Below the pieces are notes generated by a model. The model was not told the origin of the DNA. It made no database searches and saw only the letters and a program-made list of their open reading frames with translations. A stretch of DNA of 42,812 bases from Streptomyces sp. (GTDB lineage: Bacteria; Actinomycetota; Actinomycetes; Streptomycetales; Streptomycetaceae): contig NZ_JAPSKQ010000041.1 in assembly GCF_031181555.1 (NCBI RefSeq), positions 1-42,812 on the forward strand, read 5' to 3'. Made by a program: the position numbers and the translations under genes. Below, piece by piece: positions 8,220-16,253 of the stretch; position 1 is the stretch's first letter, and each line of letters begins with the position of its first letter.

Positions 8220-8762
8220 TCAGCCCCGGGGCGCGAGGAGGTCCTTCGCGTACCGCACCTCGGGCACGGCCACCCCGTCCACCTCGAAGGGCTCCTCGCC
8301 GCCGTCCGCGGCGAAGCCGGCCCGCTCGTAGAAGCGGCGGGCGCGGGTGTTGCCCTCGAGGACCCACAGGTACATGCGGGCGTGGCCGGCGGCGGAGCAG
8401 CGGCGGACCGCCTCGGTGAGCAGTGCCCTGCCCACGCCGTGCCCGACGGACTCGGGGCGCAGGTACAGGGCGTACAGCTCGGCGTCCCCGGTGAGCACGT
8501 CGCCGTCCCGGTACGGGCCGAAGGCCGCCCAGCCGGTGAGCCCGCCGCCGTCGGCCTCGGCGACCAGGTTCACCACGCGGCCGTCGCCGCGCAGGAGGCG
8601 TTCGCGGTGGCGTTCGGCGTCCGCCGCCACGTCGAGGCCGTCGAGGTACGGCTGCGGGACGAGCCCCCGGTAGGCGTGCTGCCAGCCGCGTACGCGGATC
8701 TCCGCCACGCGGTCGCAGTCGTCCGCGGTCATGGCGCGGATGTCGAGACGGTCGCCGTTCAT
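8220..8762 (-). CDS. GNAT-family N-acetyltransferase
   Basis: A 180-residue single GNAT domain. It starts MNGDRLDIRAMTADDCDRVAEIRVRGW, and the acetyl-CoA-binding loop is LRPESVGHGVGRALLTEA (about residues 102-119), equivalent to the Q/RxxGxG/A signature. The C-terminal NTRARRFYERAGF block is also typical. The substrate cannot be told. The start has no ribosome site but has a -10 hexamer 6 nt upstream, suggesting a leaderless transcript. Confidence 0.85.
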   Translation of the reverse strand: MNGDRLDIRAMTADDCDRVAEIRVRGWQHAYRGLVPQPYLDGLDVAADAERHRERLLRGDGRVVNLVAEADGGGLTGWAAFGPYRDGDVLTGDAELYALYLRPESVGHGVGRALLTEAVRRCSAAGHARMYLWVLEGNTRARRFYERAGFAADGGEEPFEVDGVAVPEVRYAKDLLAPRG

Positions 8763-8768
8763 GGCGGG

Positions 8769-8774
8769 ACCCTA
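8769..8774 (-). promoter_or_regulatory. -10 element of a leaderless transcript (GNAT gene)
   Basis: On the minus strand TAGGGT is followed by 6 nt (CCCGCC) and the ATG at 8762. There is no Shine-Dalgarno sequence between them, the pattern expected for a leaderless actinobacterial mRNA. Confidence 0.55.
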
Positions 8775-8821
8775 GACGATCACGGCCGCGGCCGGCCCGG
8801 GATTATCCGGGGACGGCCGCT

Positions 8822-8856
8822 GGGGATACCCCACGCCCCCGGGCAGCGGGGGGGCC
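8822..8856. repeat. GC-rich hairpin repeat, copy 3 (divergent)
   Basis: GGGGATACCCCACGCCCCC, a short centre, then GGGGGGGCC. It keeps the G-run/C-run/centre/G-run order of copies 1, 2 and 4 with more substitutions. It lies between the GNAT start and the 3' end of the secreted hydrolase gene and could also help end that transcript. Confidence 0.4.
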
Positions 8857-9020
8857 TCGATCTCCCCCGGGAACCCCGGACGGACCGGGGCCGCGGGTTC
8901 CCGGACACCTGACGGGCCCGGGCCCGGCGCCGCCCTCGCCGGCCGGGCGGCCGTCCTCGTTCGGGGGGCCGGCCGGAGACGGTGACGAAACGGCCGGTAC
9001 CCCTCACCGCGCGGGGGGAC

Positions 9021-10619
9021 TCAGCCGCGGAAGCCGAGCAGGCCGTGCAGCGCCGCACCGCGTGCGGTCCTCGGTGCCGCCTTCGACGTCGACGGCTTCG
9101 GGTCCGGCAGCGCCGCGCACACCGCGTCGGCCTCCCCGTGACCCCCGCGCGGCACGGTCCCGTCCTTCAGATAGGCCGTCAGATGCCTGTCCAGGCAGTC
9201 GTTCCCGCTCAGCGTGATGCCGTGGTTGCCGCCGTCCCGCTCGACCACCAGGCGGGAGCGCGCCAGCAGGTGGTGGACCGTGACGGCGCCCCGGTACGGG
9301 GTCGCCGCGTCGTGCGTCGCCTGGAACAGCAGCGCCGGCGGCAGCTCGCCGTTGACGATGCGCACCGGCCGCAGGGGCCGGGCCGGCCAGAACGCACACG
9401 GCGCGTTGTACCAGGCGTTGTTCCAGGTCATGAACGGTGCCCGCTCGTACGCCTCCCAGTTGTCCTTGCGCCACTGCCGCCAGTCACGCGGCCAGGAGGC
9501 GTCCCGGCACTCCACGGCGGTGTAGATGCTGTAGCCGTTGTCGCCGGAGGCGTCGACGGCGCCGAAGTCCTCGTACGCCGCGACCAGCGGCTCGGCGTCC
9601 TCGTCGTTCACGTACGCCGCGAACGCCTCCGCGAGGTAGGGCCAGTAGCCGTTGTAGTAGCCCCCCGGGACGTAGGTGTCCTCCAGCTCGGCGGCGCCCA
9701 CCGTGCCGCCGGCCGGCCTCTCCCGCAGGGCCGCGCGCATCGCGTACCACTTGGCCTCGACCTCCTCCGGGTCGGTGCCGAGCCGGTACCGCGCGTCGTG
9801 CCGCGCGACCCAGGCCAGGAACGCGCGGTGGCGGTCGTTGAAGGCGTGGTCCTGGTTCAGGTTGGCGTCGTACCACACCTCGGTGGGGTCGACCACCGAG
9901 TCCAGGACCAGGCGCCGCACCCGCTCCGGGAACAGCTTGGCGTAGACGGCGCCCAGGTAGGTGCCGTAGGAGTAACCGAAGTAATTGATCCTCTCCGCGC
10001 CCAGGGCCCGCCGGATCACGTCCAGGTCGCGCGCCGCGCCGACCGTGTCGATGTGCGGCAGCAGATCCGCGTACTTCCTGCCGCAGGCCTCGGCGAAGGA
10101 CTTCACGCGCGCGAGGTTGGCCCGCTCCACCGCGGGCGTGGTCGGCACCGGGTCCGGGCGCACCGGGGCGAAGTGGTCCGGCGCGCAGTCCAGCGCGGGC
10201 TCGCTCGCGCCGACCCCGCGCGGGTCGAAACCGATGACGTCGTACTGGGCGGCCACCTCCGGGGGCAGCGAGGCGGCGACGAACCCGGCGAGCGTCAGAC
10301 CGCTGCCGCCGGGGCCGCCCGGGTTCACCAGCAGGGGGCCCTGGTACGTCTTCGCGGTGTGCGGGACGCGGGACAGCGCGAGCGTGATCCTCCGCCCACC
10401 GGGGTCGGTGTGGTCGAGCGGCACGTCGACGGACGCGCACTGCAGGGTCGGGTAGTCCTCGGTGGCGCACTTCCTCCACGCGGGTGCGGTGGTGCGCGGG
10501 GCGTCCGCCGTGTGCGAGGGGTCCGCGGCCTGCGGCGCGCCGGCCTCGGCGGGCACGGCCGTGAGACCCGCGGCCACGACGGCGGCGGCGCCGCACAGCA
10601 CGGCTGCGCGTTTTCCCAT
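9021..10619 (-). CDS. Secreted alpha/beta hydrolase, tripeptidyl-aminopeptidase-like (S33)
   Basis: A 532-residue protein with an N-terminal export signal (Lys-Arg start, hydrophobic AAVLCGAAAVVAAGLTAV, AEA cleavage site near residue 26). It has the alpha/beta-hydrolase fold of Streptomyces Tap/SlpD/SlpE enzymes. Seen are the oxyanion segment VNPGGPGGSG, the nucleophile elbow GYSYGTY (Ser near residue 215), Asp in QATHDAATP, His in GGNHGIT, and a C-terminal TAP-like domain. It should remove N-terminal peptides from substrates outside the cell. ATG 10619 has GGGAGG 6 nt upstream. It is transcribed as a single gene. Confidence 0.88.
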   Translation of the reverse strand: MGKRAAVLCGAAAVVAAGLTAVPAEAGAPQAADPSHTADAPRTTAPAWRKCATEDYPTLQCASVDVPLDHTDPGGRRITLALSRVPHTAKTYQGPLLVNPGGPGGSGLTLAGFVAASLPPEVAAQYDVIGFDPRGVGASEPALDCAPDHFAPVRPDPVPTTPAVERANLARVKSFAEACGRKYADLLPHIDTVGAARDLDVIRRALGAERINYFGYSYGTYLGAVYAKLFPERVRRLVLDSVVDPTEVWYDANLNQDHAFNDRHRAFLAWVARHDARYRLGTDPEEVEAKWYAMRAALRERPAGGTVGAAELEDTYVPGGYYNGYWPYLAEAFAAYVNDEDAEPLVAAYEDFGAVDASGDNGYSIYTAVECRDASWPRDWRQWRKDNWEAYERAPFMTWNNAWYNAPCAFWPARPLRPVRIVNGELPPALLFQATHDAATPYRGAVTVHHLLARSRLVVERDGGNHGITLSGNDCLDRHLTAYLKDGTVPRGGHGEADAVCAALPDPKPSTSKAAPRTARGAALHGLLGFRG

Positions 10620-10757
10620 GGAAGTCCTCCCGGGGACGGAGGGGCGGCTGACCGCGAGGATCACGGTCCACGCCGCATCGTCCCGGGGAAGGGCACCGGG
10701 CGAACATGTCCGACCGGTTCTTGACCCGATTGCGCCGCCGGATGCGCTCGAACGCTC

Positions 10758-11795
10758 CTAGACGAGCGTGAGTTGGGTCGGCTCGGACACCGGGGCCCCG
10801 GCCGGGCCGGGCGTCCCGGCCCGCCGCGGCGTCCCCGCGCGCGTGGGGCCGATGCCGTACTCCCGGGCCAGGTCGTGCACCTGACGGGTGATCCGGCGCT
10901 GGTACCACTTCGGGGCGTAGGCGCCTTCCGCGTACAGCCGCTCGTAGCGGTTCACCAGGTGCGGGTGGTGCCGCCCGAGCCAGGACATGAACCACTCGCG
11001 GGCGCCGGGCCGCAGATGCAGGACCAGGGGAGTGACGGAGGTGGCGCCGGCGGTGGCGATCGCCCGTACGGTGGCGCGCAGTTGGTCCGGCCCGTCGCTC
11101 AGGAACGGGATCACCGGCGCCATCAGGACCCCGCAGCCGACGCCGTGCGCGGCGAGCGTCCGGACGACCTCCAGCCGGCGCTCCGGCGCGGGCGCGCCCG
11201 GTTCGACGGTGCGCCACAGCCGCTCGTCGGTGAAGCCCACGGAGACCGAGATGCCGACGTCGGTCACCTCGGCGGCCTGTTTCAGCAGCTCCAGGTCGCG
11301 CAGGACCAGCGTGCCCTTGGTGAGGATCGAGAAGGGGTTCGCGTGGTCGCGCAGGGCGGCCAGGATGCCCGGCATCAGCCGGTAGCGGCCCTCCGCGCGC
11401 TGGTAGCAGTCGACGTTCGTGCCCATCGCTATGTGCTCGCCCTGCCAGCGGCGGGAGGCGAGCTGGCGGCGCAGCAGCCCGGGAGCGTTCACCTTGACCA
11501 CGATCTGGCTGTCGAAGCCGAGGCCGGTGTCGAGGTCCAGGTAGCTGTGCGTCTTCCTGGCGAAGCAGTAGACGCACGCGTGCGTGCAGCCCCGGTAGGG
11601 GTTGACCGTCCACTCGAACGGCATGCGGGAGGCCCCGGGCACCCGGTTGACGATCGAGCGGGCCCGGATCTCGTGGAAGGTGATTCCGCGGAACTCCGGC
11701 GTGTCGAAGGTGCGGGTGGTCACCGCCTCCGCGCCGAACAGCGCGGCGTCGGCCCGGCTGTGTTCGGAGCCCGTGGCGAGGTTCTCCCAGCGCAT
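10758..11795 (-). CDS. Radical SAM protein (Rv2578c/SplB-like family)
   Basis: A 345-residue radical SAM protein. The cluster-binding motif CTHACVYC (CxxxCxxC, about residue 48) sits after EWTVNPYRG, and later segments such as MGTNVDCYQRAEGRYRL and ILTKGTLVLRD are characteristic of the spore-photoproduct-lyase-like Rv2578c group. The Thr/Pro/Ala-rich tail is variable. ATG 11795 has GAGGAGG four nt upstream; the frame extends to 11861 but that would cross the promoter. A LexA-type box lies 34 bp upstream, pointing to a DNA-damage role; the biochemical reaction is unknown. Confidence 0.85.
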   Translation of the reverse strand: MRWENLATGSEHSRADAALFGAEAVTTRTFDTPEFRGITFHEIRARSIVNRVPGASRMPFEWTVNPYRGCTHACVYCFARKTHSYLDLDTGLGFDSQIVVKVNAPGLLRRQLASRRWQGEHIAMGTNVDCYQRAEGRYRLMPGILAALRDHANPFSILTKGTLVLRDLELLKQAAEVTDVGISVSVGFTDERLWRTVEPGAPAPERRLEVVRTLAAHGVGCGVLMAPVIPFLSDGPDQLRATVRAIATAGATSVTPLVLHLRPGAREWFMSWLGRHHPHLVNRYERLYAEGAYAPKWYQRRITRQVHDLAREYGIGPTRAGTPRRAGTPGPAGAPVSEPTQLTLV

Positions 11796-11828
11796 GACGC
11801 CTCCTCGGTAGCACTGGACCACAGAATA

Positions 11829-11840
11829 GAACAAATGTTC
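11829..11840 (-). promoter_or_regulatory. LexA (SOS) box upstream of the radical SAM gene
   Basis: GAACAAATGTTC fits the actinobacterial SOS box GAAC-N4-GTTC exactly. On the minus strand it overlaps a possible -10 (TATTCT) and lies 34 bp before the ATG at 11795, the right place for LexA repression. I did not see another exact GAAC-N4-GTTC box elsewhere in the window. Confidence 0.8.
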
Positions 11841-11965
11841 CCTTGATCGTGCGGGTGACATCTTCGGTCATGCTTCCGGTCACAAACGGACCCCCGATTT
11901 GGGCGGCCGGACGAGGGGTGGTTGGCTTGCACCGACCCCGAGAACCCATGCCCTGGAGGAAACCG

Positions 11966-12409
11966 ATGGCGCAGGTCGAGTCCACTACGGAGCGGATCGT
12001 CGCGGCGGACGCGGAAACGGTGTTCGACGCCCTCGCCGACTACAGCGGCACGCGCGCGAAGGTGCTGCCCGAGCAGTACAGCGAGTACGAGGTCCGCGAG
12101 GGCGGTGACGGCGAGGGCACCCTCGTCCACTGGAAGCTCCAGGCCACCAGCAAGCGCGTCCGCGACTGCCTCCTGGAGGTCACCGAGCCGAGCGACGGCG
12201 AACTGGTCGAGAAGGACCGCAACTCCTCCATGGTCACCACCTGGCGGGTCACCCCGGCCGGCGAGGGCAGGTCCCGGGTCGTCGTGACCACCACCTGGCA
12301 GGGCGCCGGCGGCATCGGCGGCTTCTTCGAGAAGACCTTCGCCCCCAAGGGCCTCGCCCGCATCCACGACGCCGTGCTGGCCCGCCTGGCCGCCGAGGTC
12401 GAGAAGTAG
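11966..12409 (+). CDS. SRPBCC (START-like/polyketide cyclase-type) family protein
   Basis: A 147-residue single-domain protein starting MAQVESTTERIVAADAETVF. The beta-strand and helix pattern (FDALADYSGTRAK, YSEYEVREGG, LVHWKLQATS, and the C-terminal helix GLARIHDAVLARLAAEVE) is that of SRPBCC ligand-binding folds. No enzyme activity can be assigned; members bind hydrophobic ligands. ATG 11966 is preceded by CTGGAGGAAACCG, an excellent ribosome site. It is divergent from the radical SAM gene, and the 170-bp gap holds the SOS box. Confidence 0.8.
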   Translation: MAQVESTTERIVAADAETVFDALADYSGTRAKVLPEQYSEYEVREGGDGEGTLVHWKLQATSKRVRDCLLEVTEPSDGELVEKDRNSSMVTTWRVTPAGEGRSRVVVTTTWQGAGGIGGFFEKTFAPKGLARIHDAVLARLAAEVEK

Positions 12410-12564
12410 GGCATCCGAAGAACCAAGGAACGGGCGGGAGTTGGCTTCTCACCGGTTCGGGTGATCTCTTCGTGCCCCTTCTGCGTCCCGTAACTCGTCG
12501 CGCTTGCTCGTAGTTGTCGCTTTCACGCGGCAACTGTGCGGCAGCGCGACGAGGGGAGCGGCAC
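12410..12564. other. Short intergenic region upstream of the MFS gene
   Basis: GTTGTCGC (12513-12520) and GCGGCAAC (12527-12534) form a dyad with one G-T pair, 30 bp before the MFS start. It could be an operator or an RNA hairpin. No promoter hexamers are convincing. Confidence 0.3.
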
Positions 12565-15015
12565 GTGGGAGGGACCACTCTGGCTCAGGACGAGCCGGTC
12601 ACGGCGGTCACGGCACCGTCGGCCGGGGGCCCGCCGCCGACCCCGGAGCCGGTGGCGGAGCCGGGGCTGAGTCCGCGTCGCGTGCGGCTGGTCTTCCTCG
12701 CGCTGATGCTGGCGCTGCTGCTCGCCGCCCTGGAGCAGATGATCGTCGCCACCGCGCTCCCGAAGATCGTCGGCGAGCTGCACGGCTTGGACAAGATGTC
12801 CTGGGCGATCACCGCCTATCTGCTCACCGCCACCATCGGCCTGCCGATCTACGGCAAGCTCGGCGACCTGTTCGGCCGCAAGGGCGTCTTCCAGTTCGCG
12901 ATCGTCGTCTTCGTCGTCGGCTCCGCGCTGGCCGGCCGCGCGTCGACCATGGACCAGCTGATCGCCTACCGCGCGGTGCAGGGCGTCGGCGCGGGCGGCC
13001 TGATGATCGGTGTCCAGGCGATCATCGCGGACATCGTGCCCGCGCGGGAGCGCGGCCGCTTCATGGGACTGATCGGCGCCGCCTTCGGCCTCGCGTCGGT
13101 CGCCGGACCGCTGCTCGGCGGCTACTTCACCGACCACCTCTCCTGGCGCTGGTGCTTCTACATCAACGTGCCCTTCGGGATCGTCACCCTGGCCGTCGTC
13201 GCCGTCGTGCTCAGGCTCCCGAAGCCGGCCGCGCGGCCCCGCATCGACGTCCTCGGCTGCCTGCTGCTGGCCGCCGCCTCCACCTGCCTGGTGCTGCTGA
13301 CCAGTTGGGGCGGCACCGAGTACGCGTGGGACTCCCGCGTCGTCCTCGGCCTCGCCGCGGGCGCCGCGGCGGCCACCGTCCTCTTCCTGGTCGTCGAGCG
13401 CTTCGCCGCCGAACCCCTCATCCCGCTCCGGCTGTTCCGGGACTCCGTCTTCAACGTCACCGGTCTGGTGGGCCTGGTGATCGGCGTCGCCCTGTTCGGC
13501 GCGGCCAGCTACCTGCCGACGTACCTGCAGATGGTCGACGGGGCCACCGCCACCGAGTCGGGGCTGCTGATGCTGCCCATGATGGCCGGCATCGTCGGCG
13601 CCTCGATCGTCTCCGGGCACCTCATCAGCCGCACCGGCCGCTACCGGCTCCACCCCATCCTCGGCTCCGCCCTCTCCGTCGTCGGCATGTGGCTGCTGTC
13701 CCGCCTCGAGACCGGCACGCCGCGGCTGCACTACAGCATCTGGATGGCGGTGCTCGGCACCGGCATCGGCATGGTGATGCCGGTGCTGGTCCTCGCCGTG
13801 CAGAACTCCGTGCGCCCCGGTGACCTCGGCACCGCCACCAGCGCCAACAACTACTTCCGGCAGATCGGCGGCAGCGTCGGCGCCGCCGTCTTCGGCACCC
13901 TCTTCGCCGACCGGCTCACCGACGCGCTCGACGAACACCTGCCCGCCCACGCGGGCGCCGCGCCCGACGCCGAATCGATCACCCCGCAACTCGTGCACGC
14001 GCTGCCGCCGGAGCTGCGCGACGCCTACATCCGGGCGTACGCCGACGCCATGCCGCGCATCTTCCTCTACCTGGTGCCGGTGCTCGTCCTCGGCCTGCTC
14101 ATCGCCTTCTTCCTCAAGGAGAAACCCCTGGTGTCCCACAACGCCCCCACCGCCGACCCGGCACAGGAAGCCCCGTACCTCACGGCGCACGTGCCGTCGG
14201 CCTTCCCCCACCCCGCGGGCGGGGGGACCCCCGCCTCGCACCGCTCGCCGTACGCCGGCGGCATCCCCGTCTGCGGCACCGTGCAGCATCCCGACGGGAC
14301 CGCCGTACCGCGCGCGGCGCTCACCCTCATCGACGGCGCCGGGCAGCAGACCGGACGGGGTGCCAGCGGCGAGGACGGGCGGTACGCGCTGGCCACGCCC
14401 GGCCCCGGATCGTACGTCCTGATCGCCGCCGCGGGCGGCCACCAGCCGCAGGCGGTCTCCGTGACCGTCGGCGAACGGCCCGTCGAACTCGACGTCGTCC
14501 TCGGCGGCGCCGGCCGCCTCGCCGGCAGCGTCCTCACCGCCGACGGCACCCCGGTGCGGGACGCCGCCGTCACGCTCACCAACGTCCACGGGGAGGTCGT
14601 CGCCAGTACCCGCAGCGGCCGGGAGGGCGGCTACGTCATCACCGAGCTGGTGGCCGGCGAGTACACCCTCGCCGCGAGCGCGCCCGCCTTCCGCCCGGCC
14701 GCCCTCCCCGTCACCGTGCAGGCGGCCCGCGAGACCCGCCAGGACGTCGAGCTCGCCGGCGGCGCGGTGCTGCGCGGCACGGTGCGGGCCGGCGGCGGAC
14801 GGCCCGTCGAGGAGGCGCGCGTGACCCTGCTGGACGCGGCGGGCAACGTCGTCGACACCCTCACCACCGGACCCGACGGGACCTTCCGGTTCGTCGACCT
14901 CTCCTCCGGCGAGTACACCGTCATCGCGGCCGGTTACCCCCCGGTCGCGACCGTGCTCCAGGTCGCCGGCGGAGGACGTACGGAACGCGACCTCCAACTG
15001 GGGCACGAGGACTGA
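12565..15015 (+). CDS. DHA2-type MFS exporter fused to three carboxypeptidase-regulatory-like domains
   Basis: An 816-residue protein. Residues about 35-535 form an EmrB/QacA-type (DHA2, expected 14 helices) drug transporter, with [20 protein letters not shown], the helix 2-3 loop [11 protein letters not shown], and the motif C-like [16 protein letters not shown]. After a Pro/Gly linker come three similar modules of about 80 residues (from about 569, 650 and 734). Each runs G-x-V...DG.PV..A.VTL.D..G, then DG.Y/F...L..G.Y...A, the pattern of carboxypeptidase regulatory-like/Cna-B folds. GTG 12565 was chosen because GGGAG lies 6 nt upstream. The substrate is unknown. A GC-rich hairpin repeat lies exactly in the linker. 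Confidence 0.85.
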   Translation: MGGTTLAQDEPVTAVTAPSAGGPPPTPEPVAEPGLSPRRVRLVFLALMLALLLAALEQMIVATALPKIVGELHGLDKMSWAITAYLLTATIGLPIYGKLGDLFGRKGVFQFAIVVFVVGSALAGRASTMDQLIAYRAVQGVGAGGLMIGVQAIIADIVPARERGRFMGLIGAAFGLASVAGPLLGGYFTDHLSWRWCFYINVPFGIVTLAVVAVVLRLPKPAARPRIDVLGCLLLAAASTCLVLLTSWGGTEYAWDSRVVLGLAAGAAAATVLFLVVERFAAEPLIPLRLFRDSVFNVTGLVGLVIGVALFGAASYLPTYLQMVDGATATESGLLMLPMMAGIVGASIVSGHLISRTGRYRLHPILGSALSVVGMWLLSRLETGTPRLHYSIWMAVLGTGIGMVMPVLVLAVQNSVRPGDLGTATSANNYFRQIGGSVGAAVFGTLFADRLTDALDEHLPAHAGAAPDAESITPQLVHALPPELRDAYIRAYADAMPRIFLYLVPVLVLGLLIAFFLKEKPLVSHNAPTADPAQEAPYLTAHVPSAFPHPAGGGTPASHRSPYAGGIPVCGTVQHPDGTAVPRAALTLIDGAGQQTGRGASGEDGRYALATPGPGSYVLIAAAGGHQPQAVSVTVGERPVELDVVLGGAGRLAGSVLTADGTPVRDAAVTLTNVHGEVVASTRSGREGGYVITELVAGEYTLAASAPAFRPAALPVTVQAARETRQDVELAGGAVLRGTVRAGGGRPVEEARVTLLDAAGNVVDTLTTGPDGTFRFVDLSSGEYTVIAAGYPPVATVLQVAGGGRTERDLQLGHED
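14201..14232. repeat. GC-rich hairpin repeat, copy 4, inside the MFS fusion gene
   Basis: CCTTCCCCCACCCCGC-GGGCGGGGGGACCCCC. Its reverse complement starts GGGGGTCCCCCCGCCC and ends GGGGGAAGG, closely matching copy 1 (GGGGGTTCCCCCGCCC ... GGGGGAGGCC). It is in frame and encodes the linker residues [14 protein letters not shown] between the transporter and the first beta-sandwich module. Confidence 0.55.
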
Positions 15016-15406
15016 GACGGCCGTCCGCGCGCGGGAGCACCCGCGTGCACGCCGGTGCGGGCACGCGCGGACACGCTGCTGTGCGAGGTGGAGGACGACG
15101 ACCGCGAACTGCCGACGCCGCGGGGCGCCCGTCCGTGGTCGGCACCCTCGCGCGCGAGTTGACGCGGGTTGAGGGGGCGAACCGGACGAAGTCGGGCAGG
15201 AGCGTGTGGTTCGAGCCGGCGCTCCCTCGACGCCGAGCCGGTGCCGCCCGGGGGCGTTCGCGTCGGACTGCCGTCCAGCCGATACGTGGCGGGACGCGCC
15301 GCGCAGGGTACGCGCGTGGATGCGCCCGGACCCACCGGGCCGGACCGTCACGGGTCCGGACCGGTGGGAGTCATCCACAGGCTGGCAGGGATTCGGCCGG
15401 ACCACG
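15016..15406. other. Intergenic region between MFS and D-aminopeptidase genes
   Basis: About 390 bp. Open frames run through it on the plus strand into dppA, but they have no ribosome site and no recognisable protein. It contains a strong hairpin at 15331-15368 and then the dppA promoter. Confidence 0.5.
15331..15368 (+). terminator. Strong hairpin (probable transcript terminator without T-run)
   Basis: Arms 15331-15346 and 15353-15368 (CCCACCGGGCCGGACC and GGTCCGGACCGGTGGG) pair at 15 of 16 positions around a 6-nt loop. It ends 38 bp before the proposed dppA -10. Streptomyces terminators often lack T-runs, so it may end the MFS transcript or insulate the dppA promoter. Confidence 0.5.
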
Positions 15407-15412
15407 TAGCGT
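15407..15412 (+). promoter_or_regulatory. -10 element of a leaderless transcript (peptidase operon)
   Basis: TAGCGT ends 7 nt before the ATG at 15420, with no ribosome site between. CTGGCA at 15382-15387 could be a weak -35 with a 19-nt spacer. Confidence 0.55.
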
Positions 15413-15419
15413 GTGCCGC

Positions 15420-16253
15420 ATGAAGATCCTCATCAGCGCCGACATGGAGGGCGCCACCGGCGTCACCTGGCCGGCCGACGTGCTGCCGGGAACTCCCCAG
15501 TGGGAGCGGTGCCGGTCGATGTTCACCTCGGACGTCAACGCGGCCGTGCAGGGCTTCTTCGACGGCGGCGCCGACGAGGTACTCATCAACGAGGCCCACT
15601 GGACCATGCGCAACCTGCTGCTGGAGCGACTGGACGAGCGGGCGCAGATGCTCACCGGGCGGCACAAGTCCCTCTCCATGGTCGAGGGCGTGCAGCACGG
15701 CGACGTCGACGGCATCGCGTTCATCGGCTACCACGCCGGCGCGGGCATGGAGGGCGTCCTCGCGCACACCTACCTCGCCAACTCCATCACCGGCGTGTGG
15801 GTGAACGACGTACGGGCCAGCGAAGGGCTGCTCAACGCGCACGTGGTCGCCGAGTACGGGGTGCCGGTGGTCCTGGTCACCGGCGACGACGTCGCGTGCG
15901 AGGACGCGCTCGGTTACGCGCCCGAGGCGCTGAAGGTCGCCGTCAAGGACCACGTGTCGCGGTACGCCGCGGTCTGCCGCACACCGGCCAGGACGGCCGC
16001 CGACATCCGCGCGGCGGCCAAGCAGGCGGCCGCGCTGGCGGGGCGCCGGGAGCCGGTCGACGGCGGGCCGTTCACCGTCGTGGTGGAGTTCGACGCCGAG
16101 CATCTGGCGATGGCCGCGACCGTCGTGCCGGGCGTGGCCCGGACCGGTGAGCGGAAGGTCGCGTACACCAGCGGGACCATGTACGACGGAATCCGCACCT
16201 TCAAGGCGGTCACCACGATCGCCTCGGCCGCGGTGGAGGAGCAGTATGGCTGA
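15420..16253 (+). CDS. dppA: D-aminopeptidase, M55 (DppA) family
   Basis: A 277-residue M55 zinc D-aminopeptidase. The start MKILISADMEGATGV contains the Asp8/Glu10 zinc ligands. Further ligand blocks NEAHWTMRN (His near 61), GYHAGAGMEG (His near 104) and NDVRASEG (Glu near 133) line up with the Bacillus DppA site. DppA releases N-terminal D-amino acids such as D-Ala from D-Ala-D-Ala or D-Ala-Gly-Gly. ATG 15420 is chosen because the conserved DppA start begins there. It is first in a four-peptidase operon and overlaps the M20 gene by 8 bp. Confidence 0.92.
   Translation: MKILISADMEGATGVTWPADVLPGTPQWERCRSMFTSDVNAAVQGFFDGGADEVLINEAHWTMRNLLLERLDERAQMLTGRHKSLSMVEGVQHGDVDGIAFIGYHAGAGMEGVLAHTYLANSITGVWVNDVRASEGLLNAHVVAEYGVPVVLVTGDDVACEDALGYAPEALKVAVKDHVSRYAAVCRTPARTAADIRAAAKQAAALAGRREPVDGGPFTVVVEFDAEHLAMAATVVPGVARTGERKVAYTSGTMYDGIRTFKAVTTIASAAVEEQYG

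Noticed and set aside
12523..15405. 960-codon antisense frame across the MFS fusion gene
   Set aside because: Low-complexity shadow frame; the sense strand encodes a clear transporter with a good ribosome site.
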